The position numbers and the translations under genes were made by a program. Source: a virus. From it: 64,000 nt of DNA. Where the stretch lies: the IMG/VR virus record IMGVR_UViG_3300032236_000803, positions 27,191 to 91,190 of that record. One strand, written 5' to 3'. The notes under the pieces are model-generated. The model saw nothing but the letters and a program-made list of their open reading frames with translations. It was not told where the DNA came from and did not search any database. This document shows, one piece after another, positions 12,601 to 20,359 of the stretch (position 1 is the stretch's first letter; each line of letters begins with the position of its first letter).

Positions 12601-13034
12601 GAGGACCAGCTGCAACTAAATATTTCACTAAGAAAGTTGTATTAGCAGCAGGAAATGATTCTGGAGATTTAAACGTTTACTTAACTGCATATCGTCCAGT
12701 TAATACTGATATTCTTGTTTATTATAAAATTTTAAGTTCTTCTGATCCGCAAACTTTCGAAAGCGGATATTGGCAATTAATGACCAAGACCCAAAGTTCA
12801 GATACTTTATATTCAACAACAAGAACTGACCTACACGAATATGTATTTGCTCCAGGAGTAAATGGCACTGATCAAGGATATATATCGTATGTTAGTACGA
12901 ATGGTCAAACTTATTACAACTTTATACAGTTTGCTATAAAAGTTGTATTAGTTTCAACTGACAATACTAGCGTTCCTTTCCTGAGCGATTTAAGAGCAAT
13001 AGCATTACCTGCTAACGTTAATACTACATCATAA
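6609..13034 (+). CDS. Giant DUF4815-type virion structural protein
   Basis: A 2141-residue protein. The first 60 residues match the DUF4815 signature of T4-like marine phages: PYFDDFDSSKNFHRILF, then VQARELTQSQTILQNQV. DUF4815 proteins are virion components of unknown exact position; the location after gene 8 suggests the baseplate or fibre hub, the place of T4 gp9-gp10. Two flexible linkers are visible: a Ser run near residues 1190-1200 followed by a Thr-rich stretch, and a second Ser run near 1568-1577. The second leads into a WDPLAQTFIIDP domain that recurs in marine T4-like structural proteins. Near residues 1915-1990 are GGSGYN and GSGYITTPTI modules shared with the genes upstream. The linkers imply at least three separately folded parts. 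Confidence 0.8.
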   Translation: MSLNFNVSPYFDDFDSSKNFHRILFKPGVAVQARELTQSQTILQNQVTSFADNIFKQNSPVTGGQVTTNFNCYYIKLEPTYNGASIDVTQFNNLLVTNADGSVVARVIAVVQGTGTTGLGDPPTIIISYKSGIHFVDNDIIYDVNSNLAAQAISLYSSGLSSVASIAKGVFYVLGNFVQVSDSTVVLSKYSNNPSIRIGLTITETVYDYINDSSLLDPAIGASNYQAPGADRYLISLTLDTRNLLLGDDQNFIELVRVQDGNVYKMVDGSVYATIDDYFAKRDYETNGDYIVNNFKLTPKVNSSNSSTYILNVGKGLAYVRGYRVENPSPVELISDKARTTASITNDPVYTGYGSYFYVSNLRGANGSFFDVTTEQAIDLHCVAPSSVNVSSSITYNSTLVASGYTRGLTFSNASDTANANTFVYNLYTNDLQYATLSGNCISSTANTVTLPITLSAIDSAYNGVSISITNGTDYGDFKTIIAYNGSTRVATVDSNWAINPDTSSVFSLNFTSGDVESILTVNKASYPATLYGTAKIDNSGKVGGLSNGYSILENPGSPELLFTIGNPFVQSISSGSYVTTQEIRNVGFTSSGSTLSAQISYTGNYNGIITHIGPTTGNLPISQVLQQYTIVVTNAGTNTKIKVGDIIPWTTTANANRTVALSSGGITATFSTTTSDLSPFTATIVAKVFVENAVDTNQNAILKYKTLVTANSNTVNMAGTQINTYTFVDDSASSTGQIYIINAGIVSPGSKQSLYLSDVLKINKIIDTGSPSANATLAMLSNPNYDVTGNYIFDNGQRDSYYDHASITLRPGAPKPAGNLLVLVNYFKHSGGDGYFSVASYPTVVNGQDFYRQIPVYQAKSGTYYNLRDSLDFRPARLNAQTSFIFRYGNNNVSNYGVLLPIDSGLFTCNYSYYLGRKDLLVITKDRNIQIIEGTPSLSPILPNGPDGCLILANLLLNPYTGYLPTEIQNGIADLSIQPVQHRRYTMADIAGLDARLGQVEYYTSLSALEQSATGMQITDAFGLNRFKNGILTDDFSSFSTADTVNSDYNAAINKRTRQMSAPQTVQNFPLKNLALVYNDSSPSASLIASLNYKISKDGSINYFSLPYTSANLVVQQIASRVTNINPFSVSSSVGTISLTPNVDTWVDTKYAPSLLITDPSLQVFRQSNSINVLSVGDWQTISGTTYLSGSSSSSSSSTSYDLNHNWTVDRGFGLGVGTQTTTTTTSTTDTYTTVLQQQQNNILGPYSSINNTYSLNNGYITDVSVAAWIRPQEVAFRTTGLLFNSYVSNFFDNTNVDNYIRKPNIIELTNVSGTFNPFDIIGYPVSGGFISTAKILDVYPHPGTNNVRLYVAADGYSSLYTNGTVIYKGTFDASGNWILTSSTPQGTISVSQHFGGVVHSNANSATNMVQLSSVAPVVTNYYGTDSSNTIYILSGTGAGQSANIVSYNAASKMVTISPSIYTKYGDMYSIGKTKGTTITSFKVNEEGNYSGVFVIPNGQFHTGQRVFSVDNRINNDATTITTSAQSVFYAEGLQTTAQKLNFGASPAGAAGTFTQTNYQTVSFTTTSSSSSSSSSTSAWDPLAQTFIIDPTNYPNGAFLSSLKVFFSSAPTSDTSTVTLSIVGTLNGYPNGDVLDHSIVTLKPSQVNTSQNPQYLDSTTYTEFVFSAPVYIASGTLYAFILKSNSNEYKLWTAANGDTAIPSSVKNYPTDPTPTNITKITTAPYVGGLFISQNAQTWTADQNQSLMFVINRCVFDTTQNPLIRMVVPQMLPGRTLIEQSVNYLNNANSIANTVATYSANNVLVDAFNLTTTDFIPTATQINYGYQATLASSFAATGIQNINPGRYGTSIFDHIYLNDNNGERVLISNTSTSFSMYAQLSSTDDKVSPILSDAGSTVYTITYNINNCPLSNSLITIANGGSGYNVNTTSVSISSPTGKNGSQAYATANIANGSINRIDIIVPGSGYITTPTITITDANSSPGNGASVIITGETSVHGGPAATKYFTKKVVLAAGNDSGDLNVYLTAYRPVNTDILVYYKILSSSDPQTFESGYWQLMTKTQSSDTLYSTTRTDLHEYVFAPGVNGTDQGYISYVSTNGQTYYNFIQFAIKVVLVSTDNTSVPFLSDLRAIALPANVNTTS

Positions 13035-13035
13035 T

Positions 13036-13266
13036 ATGACAATACTTAAAGTGCAGGGTACTCATCTGATAAGGGACACCAATAGCGGTGCCCTTATCAA
13101 CAGGGATATGAATGGCCTACAAGAATATAATAAAAAAAGACAAATGATGGCCAATCAAAAAGAAGAAATAAATACTATTAAAACAGATGTCGATAACATC
13201 AAAAAAGATTTGTCTGAAATAAAGCAAATGATGCTACAACTATTAGATAAAGGTCCAAATGTCTAA
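13036..13266 (+). CDS. Small coiled-coil protein of fibre region
   Basis: A 76-residue protein. The N-terminal half contains HLIRDTNSGALINRD, a pattern I know from small conserved proteins next to structural genes in T4-like marine phages. The C-terminal half (about residues 40-72: EEINTIKTDVDNIKKDL) has heptad hydrophobic spacing typical of a coiled coil. It starts 1 nt after the upstream stop and overlaps the next fibre gene by 8 nt, implying translational coupling. A role in fibre or baseplate assembly is possible but only inferred. A strong hairpin lies inside its first codons. Confidence 0.7.
   Translation: MTILKVQGTHLIRDTNSGALINRDMNGLQEYNKKRQMMANQKEEINTIKTDVDNIKKDLSEIKQMMLQLLDKGPNV
13068..13098 (+). 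promoter_or_regulatory. Strong intragenic RNA hairpin
   Basis: Arms 13068-13080 (GATAAGGGACACC) and 13087-13098 (GGTGCCCTTATC) pair over 12 bp with one bulged A and a 6-nt loop. The hairpin lies 34 nt past the stop of the 6.4-kb upstream gene and 32 nt into the next gene. It has no T-run, so it is not a normal intrinsic terminator. mRNA 3' protection or attenuation is a guess. Confidence 0.55.
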
Positions 13267-16021
13267 CTTTACTCCAGCGCAACAATTTAATATTCTCAAC
13301 TATGCCAATACGTTTGGTGATTGGGTAGTAACAACTAACGCTTTAGTTCTGCAAAATAACGATCTTGCTGCTAATAACTTTACTAAAGCATCAGGAACGC
13401 TTTATCTTTCTGATCCATCTCTTGCTTTGCAAGCTAATACTGCTTCAATTTTCCAGAGTTCTGTACAGGTTATCGGCGTTGGTTCATATGCTTATATACA
13501 GAACAATTTAACTGTTGGTGCTCCGGGTACAACCAGTAACGGACAAGTATATTTAAATTATCTTGGTGCTGGTCCTGCGCTAACTTCATACGGTTCTATT
13601 TTCGCAGACGGGGCAAACACAGGACTTCTTGTAGCGAATACCGCAAATATTGGCGGTAAATTATACGTATCTAATACTGCATCGTTTTCTAATACAGTAA
13701 CAATATATGGTACTGCATACGTTGCGAATAATCTATTCTCTTCTAATACGGTATATGCCGATAAAATCCAAGGCAATACCAGCGTAAATACTTTAGTATT
13801 AACTGCGCTGACTGAAGTTTATACTAATCTGTTGCAGTCTAATACTGCTGTAAGTACGAATTACCTAGTTTCTGATAGAGTTCAAGCTAATACAAGCGTA
13901 ACAACAACTAGTGTTTATGCGTCTAATAGCGTAACTGCAATGACTGTATCTGCTGTAAGTAATGTATTTACAAATTCTATACAATCTAACAGCAGCATTA
14001 ATACAACCAATTCTATTGCAAATGTTGTACAAGCTAATTCGTATGTAAATACTGCTACATTAATAGCAACAAGTAATGTCTTCACTAATACATTACAAGC
14101 AAATGTTTCAGTTAATACTGCATCAGTTTATGCTAACAATATTCAAGCTAATACCATAAGTACGCTTGCGTTCATTGCAAACACTATACAATCGAATACT
14201 TCTGTTAATACTGCATCATTGACTGTAACTGGTATTGCTACTATCGGTAATGTAATGACTAATATTGTTACTGCAAACTCAGCGGTAATTGGGGCTGGTG
14301 GATTAACAATTGGCGGTAATTTCGTAATAAGTGGCGCAACAGTTTTCAATTCTCCTACTTTTACAATAAGCGCAAACAGTCCAAATCCTCCTGTAATATT
14401 AAATCCTGGATATGCTGTTTATAGATCAACCGCTAATGCTTTAATCCGTTGGAATGAAGCTAATACTTATTGGGATATGAACGATGTCAATAGCGGAGCA
14501 TTCTATAGAGTATTAACTGACAAATATTTAAGTAATTCTGGCGTATTGAATAGTTCTGGGAATGTTGCAACTTCTTCTGCGTTATATTATGCTAATAATT
14601 GGTTACAGGCAAACGATTCATTAACTTTATCTAATGCTGTAGCTTACGCAAACGCAGCTAATCTTTGGTTACAGGCAAATGACTCATTGACATTGGCAAC
14701 TGCCCAAACGTTTTCAAGTAATGCCAATAACATAACTTCTGGTATTTTATCTTTAACACGATTACCTACTTCTGGCGTTGTTGCTGGCGTTTATGGTAAT
14801 ACTGTTAGTATACCTACTGTTACGGTTGACCAATACGGAAGAGTAACTGCAGTAAGTAATAACGCAGTATCAACCACGATCAATTTAGCAGGTTCTATTG
14901 GAACTGGATCTGTTGCTGGCGGCGGGACATTAACTTTATCATCTTCTAATACAGCAATAACTAATGTAACTGCCTCTGGATCTACGTTAACAATTAATCC
15001 TCAATTATCAGGAGTTGTTTCAGGATCATATGGTAATGCTACGACTATACCAACAATTACAGTTGATCAATATGGTAGAGTTTTATCAGTTGCAAATAAT
15101 GCAGTATCAACCACGATCAATTTAACAGGTAATTCTGGAACTGGTTCTGTTGCTGGTGGTAATACTTTAATACTAAGTTCATCAAATTCTTCAGTAACAA
15201 ATGTAGCTGCTTCCGGAAATACGTTAACAATAAATCCGCAATTATCTGGTGTTACTCCCGGTTCGTATATAATATCTAGTATAACTGTTGACCAATATGG
15301 TCGCGTAACTAGCGCAAGTTCTGGATCTGTTGCTGGCGTAAGTATAAACAATGATACTACATCAGCTTATACTTTCTATCCTTTATTATCGCTTACTACT
15401 ACTGGAAGTTTGGCAACAACCAATACTTCAAGTACGAAGTTATCGTTTACTCCGTCCACAGGTATATTATCTGCAACAGGATTTTCTGGATCGGGAGCAG
15501 GGTTAACAGGAACTGGTATTAATTTCACAGCCAATACTGTGGCTAATATCACAGGAACTCAAGTTACTAATGCTCTTGGATATACTCCTTATAATTCAAG
15601 CAATCCAAATGGATATCTTGCAAATACTTCATCTGCTTCATTTTCAGGGTTAGCTGTAACTGGACAAACTACTTCAACAAAAGGCTACAGAGAAGGTGTG
15701 GTTGCAGTCGGTACAGTAACAGGAGCAACCAATTTAGATTTATCGCAAGGAAATATATTTACAATTACGTTGGGCGCAAGCGGTGTAGCATTTACATTCA
15801 CAAATCCTCCGGCATCTGGCGTTGCTTGTACAATAACGTTGATAATAACACAAGACGGTACTGGATCTAGAACGTTTGGATCAATTACTGGTTCTGTTTG
15901 GACAGATGGTAATAAACCAGTTTTAACAACCACTGCTAGTAAAACGGATATGTTATCATTAATGACTGTTAATGGCGGCAGTACTTATTATGGCTCATTC
16001 GCAGGAGCAAATTTCGGATAA
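13259..16021 (+). CDS. Tail fibre protein with repeat shaft and C-terminal tip domain
   Basis: A 920-residue fibre-like protein. Residues about 150-360 consist of irregular repeats around IQSNTSVNTASL and VQANSYVNTA. Residues 440-490 hold the NLWLQANDSLTL repeat shared with the gene at 2389. Residues about 500-700 contain three beta-repeats with the signature ITVDQYGRV, a well-known phage fibre element. The C-terminal 110 residues (LDLSQGNIFTITL, FTNPPASG, QDGTGSRTFG, ending in GSFAGANFG) match a tip domain common in phage tail fibres. It overlaps the small coiled-coil gene by 8 nt. It is probably a trimeric receptor-binding fibre; receptor unknown. Confidence 0.75.
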   Translation: MSNFTPAQQFNILNYANTFGDWVVTTNALVLQNNDLAANNFTKASGTLYLSDPSLALQANTASIFQSSVQVIGVGSYAYIQNNLTVGAPGTTSNGQVYLNYLGAGPALTSYGSIFADGANTGLLVANTANIGGKLYVSNTASFSNTVTIYGTAYVANNLFSSNTVYADKIQGNTSVNTLVLTALTEVYTNLLQSNTAVSTNYLVSDRVQANTSVTTTSVYASNSVTAMTVSAVSNVFTNSIQSNSSINTTNSIANVVQANSYVNTATLIATSNVFTNTLQANVSVNTASVYANNIQANTISTLAFIANTIQSNTSVNTASLTVTGIATIGNVMTNIVTANSAVIGAGGLTIGGNFVISGATVFNSPTFTISANSPNPPVILNPGYAVYRSTANALIRWNEANTYWDMNDVNSGAFYRVLTDKYLSNSGVLNSSGNVATSSALYYANNWLQANDSLTLSNAVAYANAANLWLQANDSLTLATAQTFSSNANNITSGILSLTRLPTSGVVAGVYGNTVSIPTVTVDQYGRVTAVSNNAVSTTINLAGSIGTGSVAGGGTLTLSSSNTAITNVTASGSTLTINPQLSGVVSGSYGNATTIPTITVDQYGRVLSVANNAVSTTINLTGNSGTGSVAGGNTLILSSSNSSVTNVAASGNTLTINPQLSGVTPGSYIISSITVDQYGRVTSASSGSVAGVSINNDTTSAYTFYPLLSLTTTGSLATTNTSSTKLSFTPSTGILSATGFSGSGAGLTGTGINFTANTVANITGTQVTNALGYTPYNSSNPNGYLANTSSASFSGLAVTGQTTSTKGYREGVVAVGTVTGATNLDLSQGNIFTITLGASGVAFTFTNPPASGVACTITLIITQDGTGSRTFGSITGSVWTDGNKPVLTTTASKTDMLSLMTVNGGSTYYGSFAGANFG

Positions 16022-16047
16022 TATATACTTTTATTTTATGGTATAGT

Positions 16048-17625
16048 ATGAAGAATCAAGTAGAATCTATTTTGATAGTGGGTGGAGGCAGCTCTGGTTG
16101 GATGACTGGAGCTGCTTTAGTAAAACATTTACCAAATGTTAAAATTTCTTTGGTTGAATCTCCTGATATTAAAACAATAGGAGTTGGAGAAAGTACGTTA
16201 GGACACATAAATGAATTTTTTCATTTTTTAGGATTGCGAGATGAGGATTGGATGAAGCATTGTAATGCTACATACAAAACTTCAATTAAGTTTACTGATT
16301 TTAGAGACAACCCAAAAGATAAACCTTATGTGTTTCATTATCCGTTTGGGCTTTGGGACTTAACAGACAAACCAAATGGGTTAATGGATTGGTTTGATTA
16401 TAAAGCAAAATATCCAGAAACTCCCTGTGAAAATTTCGCAGAATTTTATCATGACGCAGTATTAATGACTGATCATAATAAAATGACATATAACCAAAAT
16501 GGCGCAATAAGGAATTTTAATCCATTCAATGATGTGGCTTATCATATGAATGCTGCGTTATTTGGTGAGTATTTAAGAGATTACGTTTGTAAGCCAAATG
16601 GTTTAAATCATATATTGGCTACAGTTAAAGGCGCCAGTAAAGACGAATCCGGATGTATTTCAAAGATACATACAGATAAAGGGGATTTAACTGCCGATCT
16701 CTATATAGATTGTACTGGATTCAAATCATTTCTATTAGAAGAAATTATGGGAATTCAGTTTGAATCTTTTGATGACTTATTAATGAATGATAGAGCTATA
16801 GCAGCTCCTATTCAATACATTGATAAAAATAAAGAAATGGAATGTGTTACCAATTGTACTGCCATTGAAAATGGATGGGTATGGAATACCCCTTTATGGG
16901 ATAGGATTGGAACTGGGTATGTTTATTCCAGTCAATTTGTATCAGATGATGATGCGTTAGGACAGTTTAAAAAACATTTGAAGTCGAATCGTATGATTTG
17001 TCAAAATGATGCTAGAATAGATACAGCGGAATTTAGGCAACTTAAAATCAGACATGGTAAACACGAAAAGGCTTGGGAGAAAAATGTTGTTGCAGTAGGG
17101 TTATCAAATGGTTTTGTTGAACCTTTAGAATCAACAGGATTATTGATGACTCATGAAGCAATTATAAAATTAGTAAACATTTTAAAGGCAAGAAATAATT
17201 ATTATAATAAACTTGATGTTGATAGTTTTAATTTTTCTTTAAATAACCAAATAGATGGATTTAAAAATTTTATAGCTTTACATTATGCATTAAGTAAAAG
17301 GGATGACACGGAATATTGGAGACACGTCACGAATAATATTTCGTATAAAAATACAGGAATATTTGAATTTTTTTCGCATTCAATGATCAATTCTAGACGG
17401 TTTGCATCTAATGTAACTGAAGGATTATTTTATATAGCAGCTGGTATGGGATACAATCCTACTGATAGTAGTAGATTAGATTTTCATAACATGGTATATA
17501 ATGATGATCCATATATTCCAGAAAAAGTTATGGATGAATGGTTAAAACATAAAAGACTCGTTATGAAAATTATTGATAGACTACCTACTCATTATGAATT
17601 TTTGAAGAACAATATATATAAATAA
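16048..17625 (+). CDS. Flavin-dependent (tryptophan-type) halogenase
   Basis: A 525-residue member of the tryptophan halogenase family, which uses FADH2, O2 and halide to halogenate aromatic substrates. Visible: the FAD-binding VGGGSSGW (residues 11-18), the VGEST segment at 46-50, Lys77 in CNATYKTSIKF aligning with the catalytic lysine of PrnA/RebH, GWVWNTP at 276-282 where the family has WxWxIP (Thr replaces Ile), and FVEPLESTG at 356-364. Length is normal (PrnA about 540). Related halogenases occur in marine T4-like phages, including the characterised VirX1 of a cyanophage. No flavin reductase is seen in the window, so reduced flavin would come from the host. The substrate is unknown; the gene sits between fibre genes. 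Confidence 0.88.
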   Translation: MKNQVESILIVGGGSSGWMTGAALVKHLPNVKISLVESPDIKTIGVGESTLGHINEFFHFLGLRDEDWMKHCNATYKTSIKFTDFRDNPKDKPYVFHYPFGLWDLTDKPNGLMDWFDYKAKYPETPCENFAEFYHDAVLMTDHNKMTYNQNGAIRNFNPFNDVAYHMNAALFGEYLRDYVCKPNGLNHILATVKGASKDESGCISKIHTDKGDLTADLYIDCTGFKSFLLEEIMGIQFESFDDLLMNDRAIAAPIQYIDKNKEMECVTNCTAIENGWVWNTPLWDRIGTGYVYSSQFVSDDDALGQFKKHLKSNRMICQNDARIDTAEFRQLKIRHGKHEKAWEKNVVAVGLSNGFVEPLESTGLLMTHEAIIKLVNILKARNNYYNKLDVDSFNFSLNNQIDGFKNFIALHYALSKRDDTEYWRHVTNNISYKNTGIFEFFSHSMINSRRFASNVTEGLFYIAAGMGYNPTDSSRLDFHNMVYNDDPYIPEKVMDEWLKHKRLVMKIIDRLPTHYEFLKNNIYK

Positions 17626-17657
17626 TTAAAGATAACATTTTATAAGGGTTTGTAAAG

Positions 17658-17960
17658 ATGAAACAAAACATTTTCCTATTTCATAGATTTGACAAACATG
17701 CGTCAGATCATTTTAACATTAAAAACGTTATATTAAGAAATAAGAATATCCAAGTTCAAACTAGAGGTTATGGAACAGAAGCATCTTGGTCTGAATTTGT
17801 CAGTTCATTTATTACTTCTTATAGCAAAATCATACTTGAAAATAACATTAAAATAGACCCTAATTTTGATGGATTTATTTTAATGTACGATGATACTATT
17901 TTAGAACAAAGAGTCATTTTAACTGATCTCAACGCAATAATCGCAGAATTATCAAGCTAA
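17658..17960 (+). CDS. Small protein of unknown function
   Basis: A 100-residue protein that I do not recognise. It is charged and aromatic-rich (begins MKQNIFLFHRFDKHASDHF) with no membrane segment or signal peptide. The C-terminal part DGFILMYDDTILEQRVILTD looks alpha/beta. An AAG-rich stretch precedes the ATG, and the gene ends 4 nt before the Gly-rich adhesin gene. Its place directly upstream of that adhesin makes a chaperone or assembly role possible; nothing in the sequence proves it. Confidence 0.55.
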   Translation: MKQNIFLFHRFDKHASDHFNIKNVILRNKNIQVQTRGYGTEASWSEFVSSFITSYSKIILENNIKIDPNFDGFILMYDDTILEQRVILTDLNAIIAELSS

Positions 17961-17964
17961 AACT

Positions 17965-19320
17965 ATGCCAGGGTTTTTCAGAACATTAGCTCCAGCAGGA
18001 TCGCAGACGCATAATTCTGGTACATCCGGTTCATGGGCAGCACCGTTTCGCGTAAGAACCGTTAATATTTCAGTATTAGGCCAACCGGGAAATTCAGGTA
18101 ATCCTGGAAATCCTGGAAATGGCGGATCAGGAGGAAGCGCAGGTAATCCTGGAAATTCAGGTAATCCTGGAAGCCAAGGTAATTCTGGAAATCCAGGAGG
18201 ACATGCTGGTGGCGGCGGTGGCGGCGGTGGCGGTGGCGGTGGTGTAGCGCACGTTGTAGTTAGAAATTACCCATATGGTAATTGTAGGGCTACTAATTCT
18301 ATAGGACAAATTAGTGGAAATTACGGGTGTGGTTCTGGCGGGCACTGCAGTAATGCTCCATATGGCGGAGGATGGGGAGGTAGCGGAGCGTCACACCAAG
18401 GCCAAGGGAACAATTTCGGATGTTACGGAAAAGCTGGTGTGGGCGGTTCTGGCGGAAGCCACGGAAGAGCAGGAACTTTTTGCAGCAATTGTCATTCTCA
18501 CTGCGGATTTAGTGGAAATCCAGGGACTGGCGGTCAACCAGGTGCTGCTGGTAATTCGGGAAATTACGGAGCTAGTGGGTCTAATGGTAATAGCGGTAAT
18601 GGAGGAGGATCAGGAAATCCAGGTAATGCAGGATCAGCAGGATCAACAGGAAATAGAGGAGCCAACACTAGTTTTAATATAGTAAATCAGACATATGTTG
18701 GTAGCGGGGGTTCTGGAGGTTCAGCAGGAAACGCAGGCAATCCTGGAAATGCAGGCAATCCAGGTTATGCTGGAAACGGCGGTTCTGCTGGAAACGGAGG
18801 CGCTGGAGGAAACGGAGGCAGCGGAGGATACAGCGTAACAGGAAATGCTGGCGGTGGCGGTAGTGGCATTGGCTTTCCTGGTAATCCAGGCCAACAAGGA
18901 GGAAGTATTAATGGAAACTGGGGAGGCGGTGGACACGCAAATGCTGGCGTATCTTGGAATTCTGGTTCTGGCGGCGGAAGTGGCGGTGCTGGTGGACATG
19001 CTGGCGCAGGTATATGGTGTTTTCTTTATGGAAATGGACTTAACGCAGGTGGTACTGGCGGTCCAGGCGGTGCTGGCGGTGCTGGTGGGGGAACTTATGG
19101 TAATGGAGGTAACGGAGGTTCGCCAGGTAATTCAGGTTCAGGAGGAAATCCAGGAGGAGCTGGTTCTAACGGAAATGCTGGATCTGGAGCAGGTTCAGGA
19201 GGAAGCGGAAGCCCTGCATCAACATCTAATTATGGTTCACAAAATATAACATACAGAGTAGCCTACCCATATAGCGTAGCGCCATCTGGTTCAGTAACAA
19301 TAAGTTGGAGTAGACAATAA
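17965..19320 (+). CDS. Gly-rich collagen-like / polyglycine-II adhesin
   Basis: A 451-residue protein dominated by Gly with Asn, Ser, Ala and Pro. After a 40-residue beta-like N-terminus (WAAPFRVRTVNISVLG), residues 41-78 follow a strict Gly-X-Y rhythm (GNSGNPGNPGNGGSG), then a run of 13 Gly (82-94). A Cys/His/Tyr-rich segment (about 100-185) follows, then further Gly-X-Y and GGxGG stretches to residue 425, and a beta-like end (SVAPSGSVTISWSRQ). In the repeat parts nearly every Pro is in an X-Pro-Gly context (about 17 sites). Such sequences form collagen triple helices or polyglycine-II bundles like the gp38 adhesins of T-even-like phages. The next gene starts within its stop codon, and two 2OG-Fe(II) oxygenases follow. 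Host binding is inferred. Confidence 0.75.
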   Translation: MPGFFRTLAPAGSQTHNSGTSGSWAAPFRVRTVNISVLGQPGNSGNPGNPGNGGSGGSAGNPGNSGNPGSQGNSGNPGGHAGGGGGGGGGGGGVAHVVVRNYPYGNCRATNSIGQISGNYGCGSGGHCSNAPYGGGWGGSGASHQGQGNNFGCYGKAGVGGSGGSHGRAGTFCSNCHSHCGFSGNPGTGGQPGAAGNSGNYGASGSNGNSGNGGGSGNPGNAGSAGSTGNRGANTSFNIVNQTYVGSGGSGGSAGNAGNPGNAGNPGYAGNGGSAGNGGAGGNGGSGGYSVTGNAGGGGSGIGFPGNPGQQGGSINGNWGGGGHANAGVSWNSGSGGGSGGAGGHAGAGIWCFLYGNGLNAGGTGGPGGAGGAGGGTYGNGGNGGSPGNSGSGGNPGGAGSNGNAGSGAGSGGSGSPASTSNYGSQNITYRVAYPYSVAPSGSVTISWSRQ

Positions 19321-19745
19321 TGACAGAAGATAATTACAGTTATACGTATCAAGTAACAGGAACTAATATAGAAACTGGAACTTTTGTAGTAGAATATATG
19401 CCAGTTAGCACAAATCTAACACCAATCAGCGTTAATTTACAATTAATTCCTTTATATTATACAGATATTGTTGACGCTAACAATGCTCCCATATATACAT
19501 CTCAAGATGCAATCCCATTTGAATTACACCTAGAAAGCACTATTAATAGATATGCTCCTCTTATTCAATGGAGGAATCAATATATGATGAGCGATAACAT
19601 TTCTAATATTGAATCAGCAAATGGAGCATTTAATCTTAGCGCAAATACTGTTTCTTATCCAAGCGGATTAACTGTGGTAAGAAATCCTAACGATGTAATA
19701 TTTTCAACAGCATACAGTATTAAAGTTGTGGAATCTTCTAATTAA
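19320..19745 (+). CDS. Adhesin-linked hypothetical protein
   Basis: A 141-residue protein, translationally coupled to the Gly-rich adhesin through a TAATG overlap. It is predicted beta-rich (YSYTYQVTGTNIETGTFVVEYMP) with no signal peptide, cysteines or catalytic motif that I can see. I do not recognise the family. The coupling suggests it is made in proportion to the adhesin, as a second fibre component or a folding helper. A 15-nt gap separates it from the first oxygenase gene. Confidence 0.6.
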   Translation: MTEDNYSYTYQVTGTNIETGTFVVEYMPVSTNLTPISVNLQLIPLYYTDIVDANNAPIYTSQDAIPFELHLESTINRYAPLIQWRNQYMMSDNISNIESANGAFNLSANTVSYPSGLTVVRNPNDVIFSTAYSIKVVESSN

Positions 19746-19760
19746 TTATAAAACAAATTT

Positions 19761-20357
19761 ATGAAATTGAGTACTATTCGTATTGAAGATTCATTCTGTT
19801 CTTGGAATGATTTATTTACTGAAGATGAAATTGATGAAATAGTAAAATATTGCGAAGAAGCACCTAGAATAGACGGTCAAATAGGTGCTGGTGCTGGTGA
19901 AAAATTAGATATTGATATAAGAAAATCAAAAGTTTCTTTTATTGAAAGAAACGAAGAAAATAATTGGTTTTTTTCTAGAATACAAGCAGCAAGTAATAAG
20001 TTAAATTCAAAATTTTTTGGATTTGACATCGAAGTTTTAAATACTATGCAATACACTGTTTATGATGAAGAAGGCAGTCATTATGATTGGCATTGGGATA
20101 TATACACAGGAAACGCTTTAAATAATTTAGAAGATATTAAACAAAGAAAACTTACATCCGTTTTACAATTAGATAATCCTGATGATTATGAAGAAGGATT
20201 TCTTCAATTGAATTCTTGCGGTACAATATCAGAAGTTGATCGTAAAAAAGGATATATGGTTTGTTTTCCGTCTTTTCTTGTGCACAGAGTTACTCCAGTG
20301 AAATCTGGAAAAAGAAGAACTTTGGTTGCTTGGTTTAATGGTCCTGATTGGAGATAG
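19761..20357 (+). CDS. 2OG-Fe(II) oxygenase (PKHD/YbiX-like)
   Basis: A 198-residue protein with the core of 2-oxoglutarate/Fe(II) dioxygenases: iron ligands His111-x-Asp113 (in HYDWHWD) and His175 (in FPSFLVHRVTPV), and Arg185/186 (GKRRTLVAWF) for 2-oxoglutarate binding. The double-stranded beta-helix strands (LTSVLQLDNP, EGFLQL) are in the expected places. The family hydroxylates protein side chains or small molecules. The length fits a single-domain enzyme. It lies 2 nt before a second oxygenase gene and just downstream of the X-Pro-Gly adhesin, so virion-protein hydroxylation is a reasonable but unproven role. Repair or metabolic roles are alternatives. Confidence 0.85.
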   Translation: MKLSTIRIEDSFCSWNDLFTEDEIDEIVKYCEEAPRIDGQIGAGAGEKLDIDIRKSKVSFIERNEENNWFFSRIQAASNKLNSKFFGFDIEVLNTMQYTVYDEEGSHYDWHWDIYTGNALNNLEDIKQRKLTSVLQLDNPDDYEEGFLQLNSCGTISEVDRKKGYMVCFPSFLVHRVTPVKSGKRRTLVAWFNGPDWR

Positions 20358-20359
20358 TA

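Noticed and set aside
20348-20359. TTG start four codons upstream for the second oxygenase
   Set aside because: The ATG at 20360 has a good GGAGAT site and avoids overlap with the upstream gene.
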